This document shows, one piece after another, positions 34,495 through 45,800 of a DNA stretch of 64,000 bases (position 1 is the first letter of the stretch; every line of letters starts with the position of its first letter). Under the pieces are notes generated by a model. That model had not been told where the DNA came from. It saw only the letters and a program-made list of their open reading frames with translations, and made no database searches. The DNA is taken from positions 346,404 to 410,403 of the forward strand of contig KN832568.1 of assembly GCA_000827205.1 (NCBI GenBank), given 5' to 3'. Source of the stretch: Plicaturopsis crispa FD-325 SS-3. Lineage: Eukaryota; Basidiomycota; Agaricomycetes; Amylocorticiales; Amylocorticiaceae. The position numbers were made by a program, and so were the translations under genes.

Positions 34495-36868
34495 CTAATG
34501 CCCCTTCATGATGCTCGTGGAAACGTAGTCCCAATACCGCTCGGCAGTGCTCGCTCGCCAGCGCTTGCCGAAGTACATGACAGGCAGGAAGGTCAATGTG
34601 ATCGCGAGTCCAACGAACGCAGCACTGATGAAACACGCCTTGTATCCGATCGCCAGCCATGGCGTTATCCCGTATCCCTAAACAAAAGTCAGTGACTTGA
34701 TACGCTAGATGTTGGGCAGGTCTACTCACTATTGCGAAGGATAGTGTATTCTGAAGCGACTGTCAGGAAAAGATAGGACCTTCGAAATGGGGGAGACTTA
34801 CTCTAACGATGATGACAGAGATCATCATCTCGCCACCAAGATCCTTGTAAGAGTCGAGAGCATAGCCAAGGGAGAGTGATGAGCCAACGCCAGTCGAGCA
34901 TCCAATCATGCCCATTCCGACGATCAAGCCGCCCCAGTTGACATTCCTGGAGGCACCGACGCCCCACAAAATAAGGGATACCGGGACGAGGATGCAGGAG
35001 GCAGTTAGCAGCCACAGACGCTGTTCCGGCTCACGCACGCCCCCATTTCTGCGGGCGGCGCGGAGTGCAAACTTGTCGCCAAACCATCCGGAGTACATTG
35101 TCCTAAAAAGGGAGTCAAAAAAAGAGCAAGTCTGCGAGGAAAGATGAAATTACCCTATGGTGATGCCAATCAGTGGAGCGAAGTACGCAAGACCAACGTA
35201 GCTGGCGCGGAAGTTATACGGCGCGCTGCTGAGGATGAGGGAAGCCGTGCCGTTGAGGACGTTGTACCAAACGAGCGTCGCGCCATACTGGAACCCAGAC
35301 CAGAAGATGACAGGGAAGCGGAGCAAGAGTATAGGGCGATACATCATGGTGAGAAGAGTGCGAGTGGAGGTGTACTTCTTGTTGAATATCCCGAGCGCCT
35401 GCACGAATGTTGTAGGGGTACCGATGAGGCCTGTGCCCCTGGTGCCGATCGAGGCCGGCGGAGAGGTGTCGTCTGACCCGTGTTTTTTCTCCTCATCACC
35501 GGTAGCGACAACAACGACTTCCGCCTCATTGCCCTCGGCAACCGCGCCCTTGCGAACATAGTTGGTCTAATACACTATCTGTTAGGATACAATATTCGAG
35601 GGTACCGAACTATAAGACTCACCTCTTCCATGAAGAAAAAGCAGAATACCAGTGCGACTCCATTGATTATCACACACCAGTACATAACCCAATGCCAGCC
35701 TTGGCCGTCATAGATGAACTAAATAAAGATCAGGATTCCATAACGGGTAGACGATGGAGGCAGATAATAAACGCACGCCTGCAATGATGGGCGCGACGAA
35801 GTTGGACCTAGGAGAGTGGTGTCAATTTGGTGTATAGTAGGATGCATAAAGGACACTCATACCCGAATAAAAACAAGGCATACAGGCCGATATAATATCC
35901 TCGCTCGTGAGCGAAATACTGTTGAAAAACTTAGCAGGAGATACGACGAGACGGCATTGCAGCACGTACGACGTCGGCTATGGAAACTTCACAAAGAGAT
36001 TCAACGGGTGTGCAGAAAAATCCTGCATGTTTGTCAGCGCCGCAGTGACATTGTGAAATACATTGAGATGAATGAACCTTGAATAATTTTGCTCGCTAGC
36101 CTGCATAAAACATTAGGTTCAAAGCCGCACAGCTGAATCGTGTGATACGTACCACTGGCCATTTCCTTTGACATACGGAGCCCACATGCACATGGCCTAT
36201 GACAGTCAATCAGTGAACGTGCAATACTCCTGAGCGTTCCCTCTTACGATGTTGCCAATGAGTGAGAGGAGGTAGACACCTCGCTTGCCGAAGGTTAATG
36301 CGACCGGTTGTGTGATCAGGGCACCCCAGCCGAGTACTAGTCGAGATGTCAGCATCGAATGCGCAAATGAGCGCGACGATACTTACACAGAAACACTGAA
36401 ATGAAAGGTTATTAGCCAGGAGAAGGTTGGAGTTTGCGGTATGTGGACGTACTGTATCCAGTGCCAGCATTCAAAATCGAAAGGGGGATTCCAGTGTCAT
36501 CGGAAATTGGTTGCAGAATCGAATACATACTGTACGCAAATGAGTTAACTACAAGCAAATGCAGACGTCATTTAGGAGGACTTACGCCGCAGTACCAATA
36601 CCGATAGCAGATGTATCTGAAGGCAAACAAATTATGAGACCAAAGCACGGACAGACACGAGATAGGACTCACAGGTGAATAGGCATGTGATGGACACGAG
36701 CTTGCGCCATGTAGTCCAGTTCACAGGGTCATTAACGTCGGTCGAAGGCGCAGGGACCAGGACGATGTCCTGCTTCTCCGCGACGTGGCTAGCAGCAGCA
36801 TGCCCGTCAACGTCGACCAGGTAGACCGATCCTGGTATGACAGTCGTTCCGTTCTTGAGGTTGCTCAT
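34495..36868 (-). CDS. MFS transporter, 12-helix drug/solute family
   Basis: Multi-exon minus-strand gene with many short exons. It starts at the ATG of MSNLKNGTTVIPGSVYLVD. The N-terminal cytosolic part ends with DVNDPVNWTTWRKLVSI, the D-P-x-N-W motif of fungal DHA1-type MFS proteins. Successive membrane segments appear: YSILQPISDDTGIPLSILNAG, LGWGALITQPVALTFGKRGVYLLSLIGN, MCMWAPYVKGNGQWYASKIIQGFFCTP, HERGYYIGLYALFLFGSNFVAPIIAGF, HWVMYWCVIINGVALVFCFFFMEE. A long charged central loop follows, then six more helices to GYGITPWLAIGYKACFISAAFVGLAITLTFLPVMYFGKRW and a short tail ending at 34495. It is a plasma-membrane secondary transporter by family. The substrate is unknown; the adjacent regulator and amidase suggest a nutrient or xenobiotic. 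Confidence 0.85.
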
Positions 36869-37746
36869 GGTCGCCAAGTACTGTGAATTGGATCCAGGCT
36901 CTCAGGAGTCGATGAACCTAGCAAGATACCGGCGACCGCGTAGGGTATATATATGACGGTCAACTTCCGGCGCGTACTCCTGCCAGGCGGCGGTTGAGTA
37001 TAAGGATTTTCATATTCCAGCGGCAGCGTTATCTTGAGTTTCGAAATCGGTACCCCGCATGAAAACTGGAGGCAAAAGAGAAAAGTGATTAGCCGCCTAC
37101 CCGCCGGGTAGCGTCGATTCAACCATCTGACCATCGCGGCTGCGGAGATGTCAAGATCATGTTTTCCAACTGTTTCCGTTTCTAAGTTCAACTTTTCTCT
37201 ATACCTTCCCGTTGCTTTTCCAACAAGTTTCACCACCAAGTCTTGTATATTCGCACGTCTCCTGAGTCCTGATCTCCGGGCGCCAATCGTATACGGGAAT
37301 GCTCCATCAATATCCAGCTTCGGTTGCATAGAGGCTCGGTTCGACCGTTATGGGACGTCGACGCAAGGTTGACCGTAGCCTGCCACCCTAGCGAAAGGCG
37401 ACAAGATCTCTTCTGTTCAAAGGCCGTTCGCATCGATGTCTGAAGAACTAGGCACGGAGGTACTCGTTGATACGGAACCAGTTATGGCAGTAGTCCGTCT
37501 CAGAATCATCCGCCGGGTAAGTGCCCAGCTTTCAAGTTGTGATATCTTACGCGCCGCCTACCCTCTCGCGTGATACCCTGGAGCGCTACTGCGGACCAAG
37601 GTTGCGCTGGATCCTGAACGAATTTTCCATCTACATAATGTCCTTATCTTTTCGCTCTCAGGTGTATTCGATGTTGCGTCCGTCATAAGGCCCCGAAGAC
37701 CCACAGCACACCCGATCTTTTCCTCGCCCACTTAGCCTATTTCTTT
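36869..37746. other. divergent promoter region MFS / amidase
   Basis: 878 bp between divergent genes. Open frames on the minus strand here lack family features and are judged non-coding. Confidence 0.5.
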
Positions 37747-39967
37747 ATGGACCCTACACTATCCGACTTGCCTCAGGCAACTGGGAATGCGTCTTATACG
37801 GAAAAGGCGCAGGCTCTTCGCCAACGCTTAGCTTCCTCCATCCCAGAGTCCCTTCGACTTCCATCTACTCTGTTGGATAATCTGCCACTGGACGTCACCA
37901 GTATCCCCGCATCATGCGGTCTGCTCACGCCCGAAGAGCTTGCGCTGACGGACCTCGATGCAACTGCCATACGCGACAAAATCGCCGCAGGAAAGCTGAC
38001 ATGCGTGGAGGTAGTAACAGCTTTCGGGAAGCGCGCAGCTATCGCTCATCAGCTGGTGCACTGTCTTGTCGACTACTTCTTGGACGAAGGTATCGCCCGC
38101 GCTAAGGAACTGGACGAGTATTTCAAACGCGAGGGGAAGGTCGTCGGTCCTCTTCACGGTGTGCCTATTTCCATCAAGGTATGTTTCCATCCTCAGTAGA
38201 ACCATACCCACCTTGCTAACTGTGCATTGATAGGACCACGTCCCGCTCAAAGGCCACTACGCGTCCGCTGGGTTTCTTTCAACTGTCGAGGTATCGGCAG
38301 AGGACTGCGATATGACTAGCATCCTTCGTGAACTTGGGGCAGGTGAGCGGCCAAACCAGGAATCTACGTTTGCTGACTTGATCTAACCTACAACGTAGTA
38401 TTCTATGTTAAGACCAATCAACCTCAAACCGTGATGCACCTTGAGTCGCACTCTGTATATGGTCGCACTGTTCGTTTGTTTCATGCCCGTGTCATCTACA
38501 TTGTCTCATAGCCGACGCGTAGCTTAACCCCCGTAACCTGAACACCACCCCAGGCGGCTCCTCCGGCGGTGAATCTGCTCTCATTGCGATGCAGGGCTCC
38601 CCTTTGGGCATTGGGACGTGAGTCTATGCGATCATTTTCACCCAAAAGGTCAATGCTCACGACTTTATCAACAGCGACGGCGGTGGATCCATTCGCAATC
38701 CATGTGCGAATACTGGAATCTACGGCATGCGTCCGACGGGCAGGACTATGCCTACTAAGGGATACCTTGCATTGTGAGCTTAGCATATCGTGCACTCGAA
38801 TAGCACGGATATCGCTGACTCTCATTCCTAGCGCGGACGGACACATGGGATTTTATGTAGCGACAGGCCCGATGTGCCGCTCCGCCCGGGACATCGACAT
38901 GTTCTTCAGTGCCGTCCGTAGCGCGCACCCAGAACTAAGAGACCCCTCGCAGCTGCCGTCGCCATGGACGACGCTGCCGCAGGGTAGAAAACTCCGCGTC
39001 GGTGTTATGGTGTATGATGACGTGGTGCTGCCGCAGCCGCCAATGATACGCGCACTCGAGTGGGCGAGGAAGAAACTCGAGGCAGCAGATAACATCGAGG
39101 TGGTGGACTACAAGCCGTATTGCCATCCCGAGGGGTACGCGATCATCGTGCGTTTCCTTCGCTGTCTACATTCAGGGAAGCTCAGCTTACTCACGATGCT
39201 GCAATAGCGCGAGATGTGGTATGAAGACGGCGGCAATGCAGTACGCAGGCTACTCAAAGAGGGCGGAGAAGATAGCATGCCCTTGACCGACTGGGTCATC
39301 GAGCCGTCGGCGGTCAAGGATCATGATACGCAGGGCATATGGGATGTAAGTCGCGTTGCTTTGTTACCCCCAATCTACTTCCTAATCACGTATTTCCATA
39401 GCTTCACGGGAGGAGAGACAAATTCCGGCAGAGGTATTGGGATCAGTGGAAAGCCCAAGGCTGCGACGTCGTTCTGTTGCCTCCATTCCCCGGAAGCGCG
39501 AATCTACACGATAGAGCTCGTCACTGGTCGTACGTGATATATCTTTGTGTGCTAATATCTCAGCCACTGATCCTTCGCAACGCAGATATACCGCAATATG
39601 GAACGCGGTGGATTACCCCGGCGTAGTTTTCCCGTCGGGCCTCACCGTCGACCCAGCTCTGGACGCGTTGCGAGCATCGGACTACGTCCCAGTGACAGAT
39701 GCCGACAAAGCAAATTATGCTGATTGTACGCTCTCGTCCCTCCCAAGTACTAATAGAAGTCGTACTGACATGCTTTCTTTGGCAAGACGATGTGGAGAAG
39801 ATGGTAGGTTCTCCGCTGTCGCTGCAGCTTGTCGCGAGGCGCTTCGAGGTTCGGATCACTGTCACAGAATTCTCCGTTTATCGATGTTCAACTTATACGT
39901 CTTTCTTCAGGACGGTATGCTCCTCGCAGCGCAGCATGTCGTAGAGGAAGCGCTCAAGCGCGAGTGA
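37747..39967 (+). CDS. amidase (amidase-signature family, acetamidase-like)
   Basis: Complete multi-exon gene from the ATG of MDPTLSDLPQATGNASY to ALKRE. The amidase-signature triad is visible after splicing: Lys in GVPISIKDHVPLKG, the cis-Ser in TPGGSSGGESALIA and the nucleophile Ser in GTDGGGSIRNPCANTG. Other blocks are GMRPTGRTMPTKGY, ATGPMCRSARDIDMF, RKLRVGVMVYDDVVLPQPP, GCDVVLLPPFPGSANLHDRA, YTAIWNAVDYPGVVFPSG and MVGSPLSLQLVARRFED. By family it hydrolyses short amides to acid and ammonia, used for carbon or nitrogen supply. The 3' third is duplicated at 1-734 of this window with the same introns. It is divergent from the MFS gene and followed by the alcohol oxidase. Confidence 0.93.
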
Positions 39968-41040
39968 CATGACGCCTCGGCCCATGTCCGAAATGTTCTA
40001 TGGAAATGAAACCTCGTAAATACGTGCGACGCCACGGAATACAACATTTTTATAAACGTCCCGTCATGACAGTGGTAAGTAGGTTACGCGAAATCAGTGG
40101 CGACAGGTGGCGCACTCGCTTCCATCGTCCATCGATAACCCATCCGAATCTACTCCATAATGTAGCAGCTCGCAGCACCATTCACAGAAGTTTCTTCAAA
40201 TGTTATCGATTACATAGACGACATGCCAGTCTGAACAGACCCTGTCCTTCCAAATATCTGGATCCCGCATGGGACTACTTGCGTTTTTCACACTGCAGGT
40301 TCGCCTCTAGACTCTACGAATCTGCGATATGTTATGCCTTCACGACGTTTTGTTTTCTGCGTAGAAACGTTCCGAACCATAACTCGTTGTCGTCAACTTC
40401 GCCCCAACTTACAAGCAGGGTCAATTTCGCGAGCAATAACCCTGGCTGGAACCACACCGTTCTTGTGACCTGTACGTTGATCGAACTCATTGGCACTACT
40501 ATCTCCAGTCGGATAATTAATGACAATGCAGGACAAGTCTACTGTCTACCTGCCAACTGCAGCCGCCTAGCAAGAAGTTCAAGCCGTGCGTCGTCCCCCT
40601 TTTTCTTTGCCGACGAGCCCGACTAAGTGCTACCAACAGCGTCAACAGAGCATTGCGAGTACATATAGACGCGTTGCTCCGGCAACATGTAGCAGGTACA
40701 TGATGCTGTCCGGAGCTTCTGCTACGCCTAGCGAGACTTTTGACTTCGATAGCCGGGTCGCATCCGGTCCTCGAGGCGCAAGCGTTAATATTTTGAGGGT
40801 GAAGCGCCTTCTTCTATCTTGCAAGCGCCAGCGGTGCCTCGGACGAAGCCCAGATTGGCACCAATGCGACTATTCATCCCACGGAAGAAGGCTCATATGA
40901 CCTTATATGCTACTAATGAGGTGCTATAGCCGCTGCCGCAACGCACGGTAGACGCCTCGCTGCAGCCTGATCATTATAAAAGGACAGACATTTGGACTTG
41001 ATCACCAAATCCTCTTCCCGCGTTGAGAGAATAGTACACT
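39968..41040. other. intergenic: amidase 3' flank and alcohol oxidase promoter
   Basis: About 1.07 kb. Open frames of 100-200 codons occur (e.g. from 40000) but have no recognisable family or splice logic. A TATA box lies at the right end. Confidence 0.5.
40975..40982 (+). promoter_or_regulatory. TATA box of the alcohol oxidase gene
   Basis: TATAAAAG, 58 bp before the start codon, a consensus core promoter element that suggests a strongly regulated gene. Confidence 0.65.
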
Positions 41041-43775
41041 ATGGCAGCTTCCATTGGCACGAAGACCGAATACGACATCGTTTTCGCAGGAGGTACGCAC
41101 GCCCTCACTACTCACCGATACTTCTACTCACTTAGATCTAGGAGGAACCTCGGCGTGTCTCATCGCGGGACGCCTGGCAAAAGCCGACCCCTCGCTCAAG
41201 ATTCTCTTGCTCGAGGCAGGTCCTCATACCAAGGGACTGCAGGCTCACACGCAGCCTGCTCGGTATTTCAGCCACCTTGCTCCGACGAGCAAGACGGTCA
41301 CGTTTAACGTCGGCAAGTCGGCGAAGGAGCTCAATGGCCGATCTCTTGTGACTCCCTCGGGGAGATGTGTAGGAGGTGGCTCCAGTGTCAACTGTGCGTT
41401 CGCAAGTTTGTCACTCACCTGCACGATGAATTAACGTCCTTTTCTGTTAGTTACGATGTACACTCGGGGTGCAGCGTCGGATTACGATGATTGGAAAACA
41501 GGTGGGCTTCGCGTTGTTTCCGCTGAACACGGCCAGTTTTAACTTCCCGCTGGTAGTGCATGGAAACGCTGGATGGGGGTCCGAAGATCTGATTCCTCTC
41601 TTAAAAAAGGTTCGTCTACGTACGAAGCTTAAATAACTTAATCTTTGGAGTGCTAATCTTGTCCCTCAGACGGAGACCTACCAAGTCAAGCCGGATCAAC
41701 CAACGCACGGATACGATGGTCCGCTCAAAGTGTCGTACGGAGATGTCTATACAGACATCGGAAAACAATTCCTCGACGTCGCCGCTAAGTGGGACAAAGA
41801 GCGGGGCATCACTGATGATGTCAACGGGCTGCACACCTGCAACGCATACGGCGTAAGTCTGAGCCTGTTTCCTGCATTGCTTTACTGAGTATGTTTTTTT
41901 TTCGCTCTAGAGGTGGCAAAAGTAAGGCTTCAATGGTTCTACTAATTTTGAAGACATATATGCTCAACCTCCCACTTAGGTGGATCGATATCGAGACAGG
42001 AAGGCGATCCGACGTGCCACACCACTTCGTCTACAATCAGGAGGACAACAAGAACTTGACGATCCTTGACCAGCGCAGAGTAAAGCGTGTTTTGTTCGAG
42101 TGAGTGAATCGCCCTTCGTTCAGGCTATACAACCTGTTTCTCATCTATATGGCACAGAGGTGACAAGGCAGTAGGCGTCGAGTATGTAAACGACACTGTC
42201 TTGGTTCCCCACGCAGACCAAACTGTGCATACCGCGTTGGGCAAGCGCCTAGTTGTTATTTCTGCTGGGACCTTCGGCTCGCCCACGATCCTCGAACGGT
42301 CGGGCATCGGTGCGAAGGATATCGTCGAGAAGGCTGGTGTCAAGTCGCGCGTTGACCTTCCTGGAGTCGGGGAGAACTACCAAGGTTGGTGTCGATTTAC
42401 CCGTTTCGCGTGATTGCTGCTCAGTATCGTTCATCAGATCACAACGTCGTTTTCGTGCCTTATCTCGCCCGCGAGGAGTCGCAGACGCTTGATGCGTACT
42501 TCCGCAACGAGACAGATGAGGTCGAGAGTGAGCAACACAGTTCATTATTGCGCTTTGCTCCTGCCGCTGACCGATATACTTAATAGAACTGAACGCGCAG
42601 TGGGCTGAGACCGGAAAAGGTCTTGTAGCACACAAGTTCGTAAAAATGAAACACGACGACGAGAACATAGTCTAACTCGTGTCTCGCAGTGGTTTGGACT
42701 CCGGTGTTAAAATGCGGCCCAATGCCGAGGACTTGAAAGAACTCGGTCCCGACTTCGAGGAGACATACAGCTCGTACTTCGCTAATGCCCCCGACAAGCC
42801 AGTCATCTGGATCGGCCAAGTATCGGCGTATGTAGTCTTAGTCTCCTCCTTCAGGAAACTACATCTCATCCAATATCTTAGATACCTCGGAGATCCTTCT
42901 GTCGCCTCGCCACGCAAGTATTACAGCGTCGGCTACTATACGGTAAGCCTGCATCCCTAAGCTCTTCGAGCAAGCTACCTACGCACTTCACGAAGCAATA
43001 CCCTGTCTCCCGTGGTTATGTTCACATAACAAACGGGGCAGACCCTCATGCCGCTCCGGATTTCAACCCGAACTTCCTCTCCAAGTGAGTATCCCTCGCC
43101 ACTCTCGGGGTCGAATCATGTGCTCATGCTCAATAACTCTGCAGTCCTGCCGACCTTGCTACGCTCAAGTGGGGGTACAAGAAGGCACGCGAGCTCGCCC
43201 GTCGTATGGACGCTTACCGTGGCGAGTTCGTTCCCGGCAACCCGACATTCCCCAAGGACAGTCCGGTGGTCTGCAAAGAGCATGATGGCCCCGTCCCCAT
43301 CGACACGCCCGACTTTGTTTACTCTGCCGAGGACGACAAGGCTATCGAGCAGTACAACCGTAACTTTGGTGAGTAACCATCGCATAGTATGATAGTCTGG
43401 GCAACTTGTTGAGCATGCATGTCCATCTACAGTCCAAACCGCTTGGCATTCGGTAAGTTTGGTTCCGTATATGTGTACTCCACATATCCAAGGCCGTCGC
43501 TGATGAAACTTCTCAGCTCGGAACTTGTTCGATGAGGCCGCGCGAAAAGGGCGGTGTTGTTGACTCCAAACTCAACGTCTACGGTGTCAAAGGCCTGAAA
43601 GTTGCTGATCTTTCGATCGCACCTTCGAACGTCGCTGCGGTACGTTGTCCCATCCCTCTGCCTTGGCCTTCCAATGCTGAACACGGCAATTAAGAACACG
43701 TACTCTACGACACTCGCCATCGCTGAGAAGGCGGCGCTGATCATCGCAGAGGAGCTGGGCATCAAGGGCGTTTAG
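41041..43775 (+). CDS. GMC-family alcohol oxidase (methanol oxidase-like)
   Basis: Multi-exon gene for about 650 residues. The FAD Rossmann loop is formed across the first intron ([21 protein letters not shown]), then [145 protein letters not shown]. The catalytic His is in TAWHSLGTCSM and the partner Asn in PSNVAANTYSTT. These blocks match the alcohol (methanol) oxidase branch rather than aryl-alcohol or glucose oxidases. By family it oxidises short alcohols to aldehydes with formation of H2O2. No signal peptide is seen, and the C-terminus (ELGIKGV) is not a PTS1. At least ten short introns are present. A MITE-like element begins just behind the stop. Confidence 0.92.
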
Positions 43776-43796
43776 CTTTTGCAAAACACTTAGACG

Positions 43797-43829
43797 AGGC
43801 CCCCGGCAACTCCTCTAGAGGTCCCTCGC
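43797..43829 (+). repeat. left terminal inverted repeat
   Basis: Left 33-bp arm of the MITE-like element; inverse of 44123-44155 with two mismatches. Confidence 0.85.
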
Positions 43830-44122
43830 AGTTTTCCAAAAAGTTGCTAAGATTTATCCATCAAATTTTGTCCCGATTTGGCCATTTTTCATCCAACTTG
43901 CGAGGGGAATGGTCCAACTTTGGGTCAAAAGTAAGATTTTGTCCGGAAGTCGGACTATCTGGTGGGTGTTTGGTCGAAAAAAATTCGCTGCTGGGTTGTC
44001 ACCGAGGGTCCCGCCGTCCAGGCATTTATCCACCTTGCGAGGGGAAACCACAAAACACGAGCACCTTATCCACTTTTTTGACGGGAAATTTGGTCGTCAG
44101 AGGCCAAAATTTATCCACCTGG

Positions 44123-44155
44123 GCGAGGGACCTCTATAGCAGTTGCCGGGGGCCT
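44123..44155 (-). repeat. right terminal inverted repeat
   Basis: Right 33-bp arm of the MITE-like element, bordered by the second copy of the CTTAGACG target duplication. Confidence 0.85.
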
Positions 44156-44163
44156 CTTAGACG

Positions 44164-45800
44164 TCACATTGCAATTGTGTATAATTATTGTACAAGTGCT
44201 CGTACCAGCTATAGATCCAGTCGAGCACTCTGCCTTTTCGCGTGCTGTGTAGCCGGTACATCGAGCATTGGAGGCGGGCAGCGCGACCTAACCGCGACCC
44301 TGTTTTTTGCATGTCATTCATTTGCTTTCATCACCCACTCAAACTGCAACCTTGAATCTTTGCATTCAAGCCCCAAGCGCTTTACAGGCGCTTTCCCTCT
44401 TCAGGCCTCAGCGCTGATTCGGCGGTGGCGGTGGATCTCTCGACTGGCTGTGGGCGGCGACGGCGCGGCGCGACGCCATCTTGATGAACGCGGCCTCGTA
44501 ACGCGTAACCGACGACACGTCGAGACTTGGCTTTGCGAGAGCGCACTAGCCTCGACGACGCTCACAGCCCCCATCGACGCCCTCGCGAAGTGATCTCGGG
44601 CTATCCACTGGCACTCGGCGCAAGAGGAGTACTGCGTGATATTAGTCGTCACGGTTTGCGGGCAGCGTAAACATCACAACTGCCAGCAGTGCCAACGTCC
44701 TCGGCGGTAGATCCCGGAACGTTCAATCGAAAACATCGGCGCCGCAAGAGTACTCAGTGACGACGACGTCGCCCCACAGTGTTATGATGCCCAGAAAGCG
44801 TTACTCAACAATTCTTTGTTACGGCGTTCGGGTACTCAGATGTCCCAAATATCTTTGCTACCGAATCGCCAACGGCCACGGCGGCTCTACTGTCCATGCC
44901 TCTCGACTCCCGAGCGCTGCCAGCATGGTCTTCAAAGTTCAAGGAGGTGCGTTCCACGTGGTAGCTAACTTATCACGGACTTTTGCACAACTCACGCCTA
45001 ACTGTGCGTAGTTTCCGTACTAGGGTCCTCCATATTCCCATGAACCCTACGACATGGATGCTTCGAATACCTTACTCTAAGTACCTGTCTGCGTGGCCGG
45101 TTTATCAGTGACGTCTTGTGCTTTTTGATCAACGAAGGTATGCCTCAATTACAGTCTTTCTGTACATCATACAGTGGTAGAATGGACGTTGATGGAATGC
45201 TAAGTCCTTAAATGTAGATACCGGCCTCTTGCGGCTCCGAACGCGCTGTCTTCCAGGCTGACACGCTCGATCGACCATGTGAAAAGCACGCTCAGCGACG
45301 CCACCCTCCAGGGACCATGTAGCCCTCGAGCCACTAGTAGTGTTTGATCAACAACTTCGTGCTTGATCAACGTGCGGATTGTTTCGGTCATTCACACCAA
45401 TGCGGATGGAAAAGGCGATCTTCATTGCTGTACGCACATGCCTACCAGCTATCAATTGCTAGGCGGCATGGAGTAGACAGCTTGATAGCTTCGTCTATGT
45501 TTATCTATCCGAGGCTGCATCTTCACTTGCCATGAGTGCCTCTTCAGGCGTCAAGAGGCTGATCGCACCGTGCGCTCTTTCCTTTGCTCCCTAGCGTCTC
45601 CTTCACTTTCTCAAGGTCGCCGACCCCTAGGAGCTCATTCAGCCCGTCACTGTCACCCTCATCCTGCAGGCAGGACATCGTCCACACACACGGCCCGCTG
45701 AGTCCGTAGACTGTCGTCTACCGTGATAGCAAGGTAAGCACATGCAACTAAATATCCATGACCGTTTTATATCGACAATGAACGCAATTTGCTCGTAGGC
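44164..45800. other. intergenic, possible gene remnant on minus strand near 44580-44690
   Basis: 1.6 kb with no intact gene recognised. On the minus strand near 44680-44590 a short frame reads CPQTVTTNITQYSSCAECQ, like the N-terminal region of fungal secreted or single-pass membrane proteins, just after an out-of-frame hydrophobic stretch (TLALLAVVMFTLPA). It could be a degraded exon or chance. Confidence 0.25.

Larger units (their letters stand above)
43797..44155. mobile_element. 359-bp MITE-like element with 33-bp terminal inverted repeats
   Basis: The left end begins AGGCCCCCGGCAACT and the right end is its inverse; the arms match over 33 bp with two mismatches (43797-43829 and 44123-44155). 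The flanking octamer CTTAGACG is present on both sides (43789-43796 and 44156-44163), a perfect 8-bp target-site duplication. The interior has no coding capacity but repeats a motif: two 20-bp copies (43890-43909 and 44027-44046, differing at two bases, core CTTGCGAGGGGAA) and a weaker third at about 44111-44130. An 8-bp duplication fits hAT-type or KDZ-type transposases; the family is not determined. It sits in the 3' untranslated region of the alcohol oxidase gene. Confidence 0.88.

Noticed and set aside
36865-37433. Minus-strand frames between the MFS and amidase genes
   Set aside because: No domain and no splice logic. The MFS start is well supported at 36868 and the region fits a divergent promoter.
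40000-40900. Plus-strand frames of about 200 and 100 codons between amidase and alcohol oxidase
   Set aside because: Composition-driven, no recognised motif. The alcohol oxidase promoter with its TATA box lies here.
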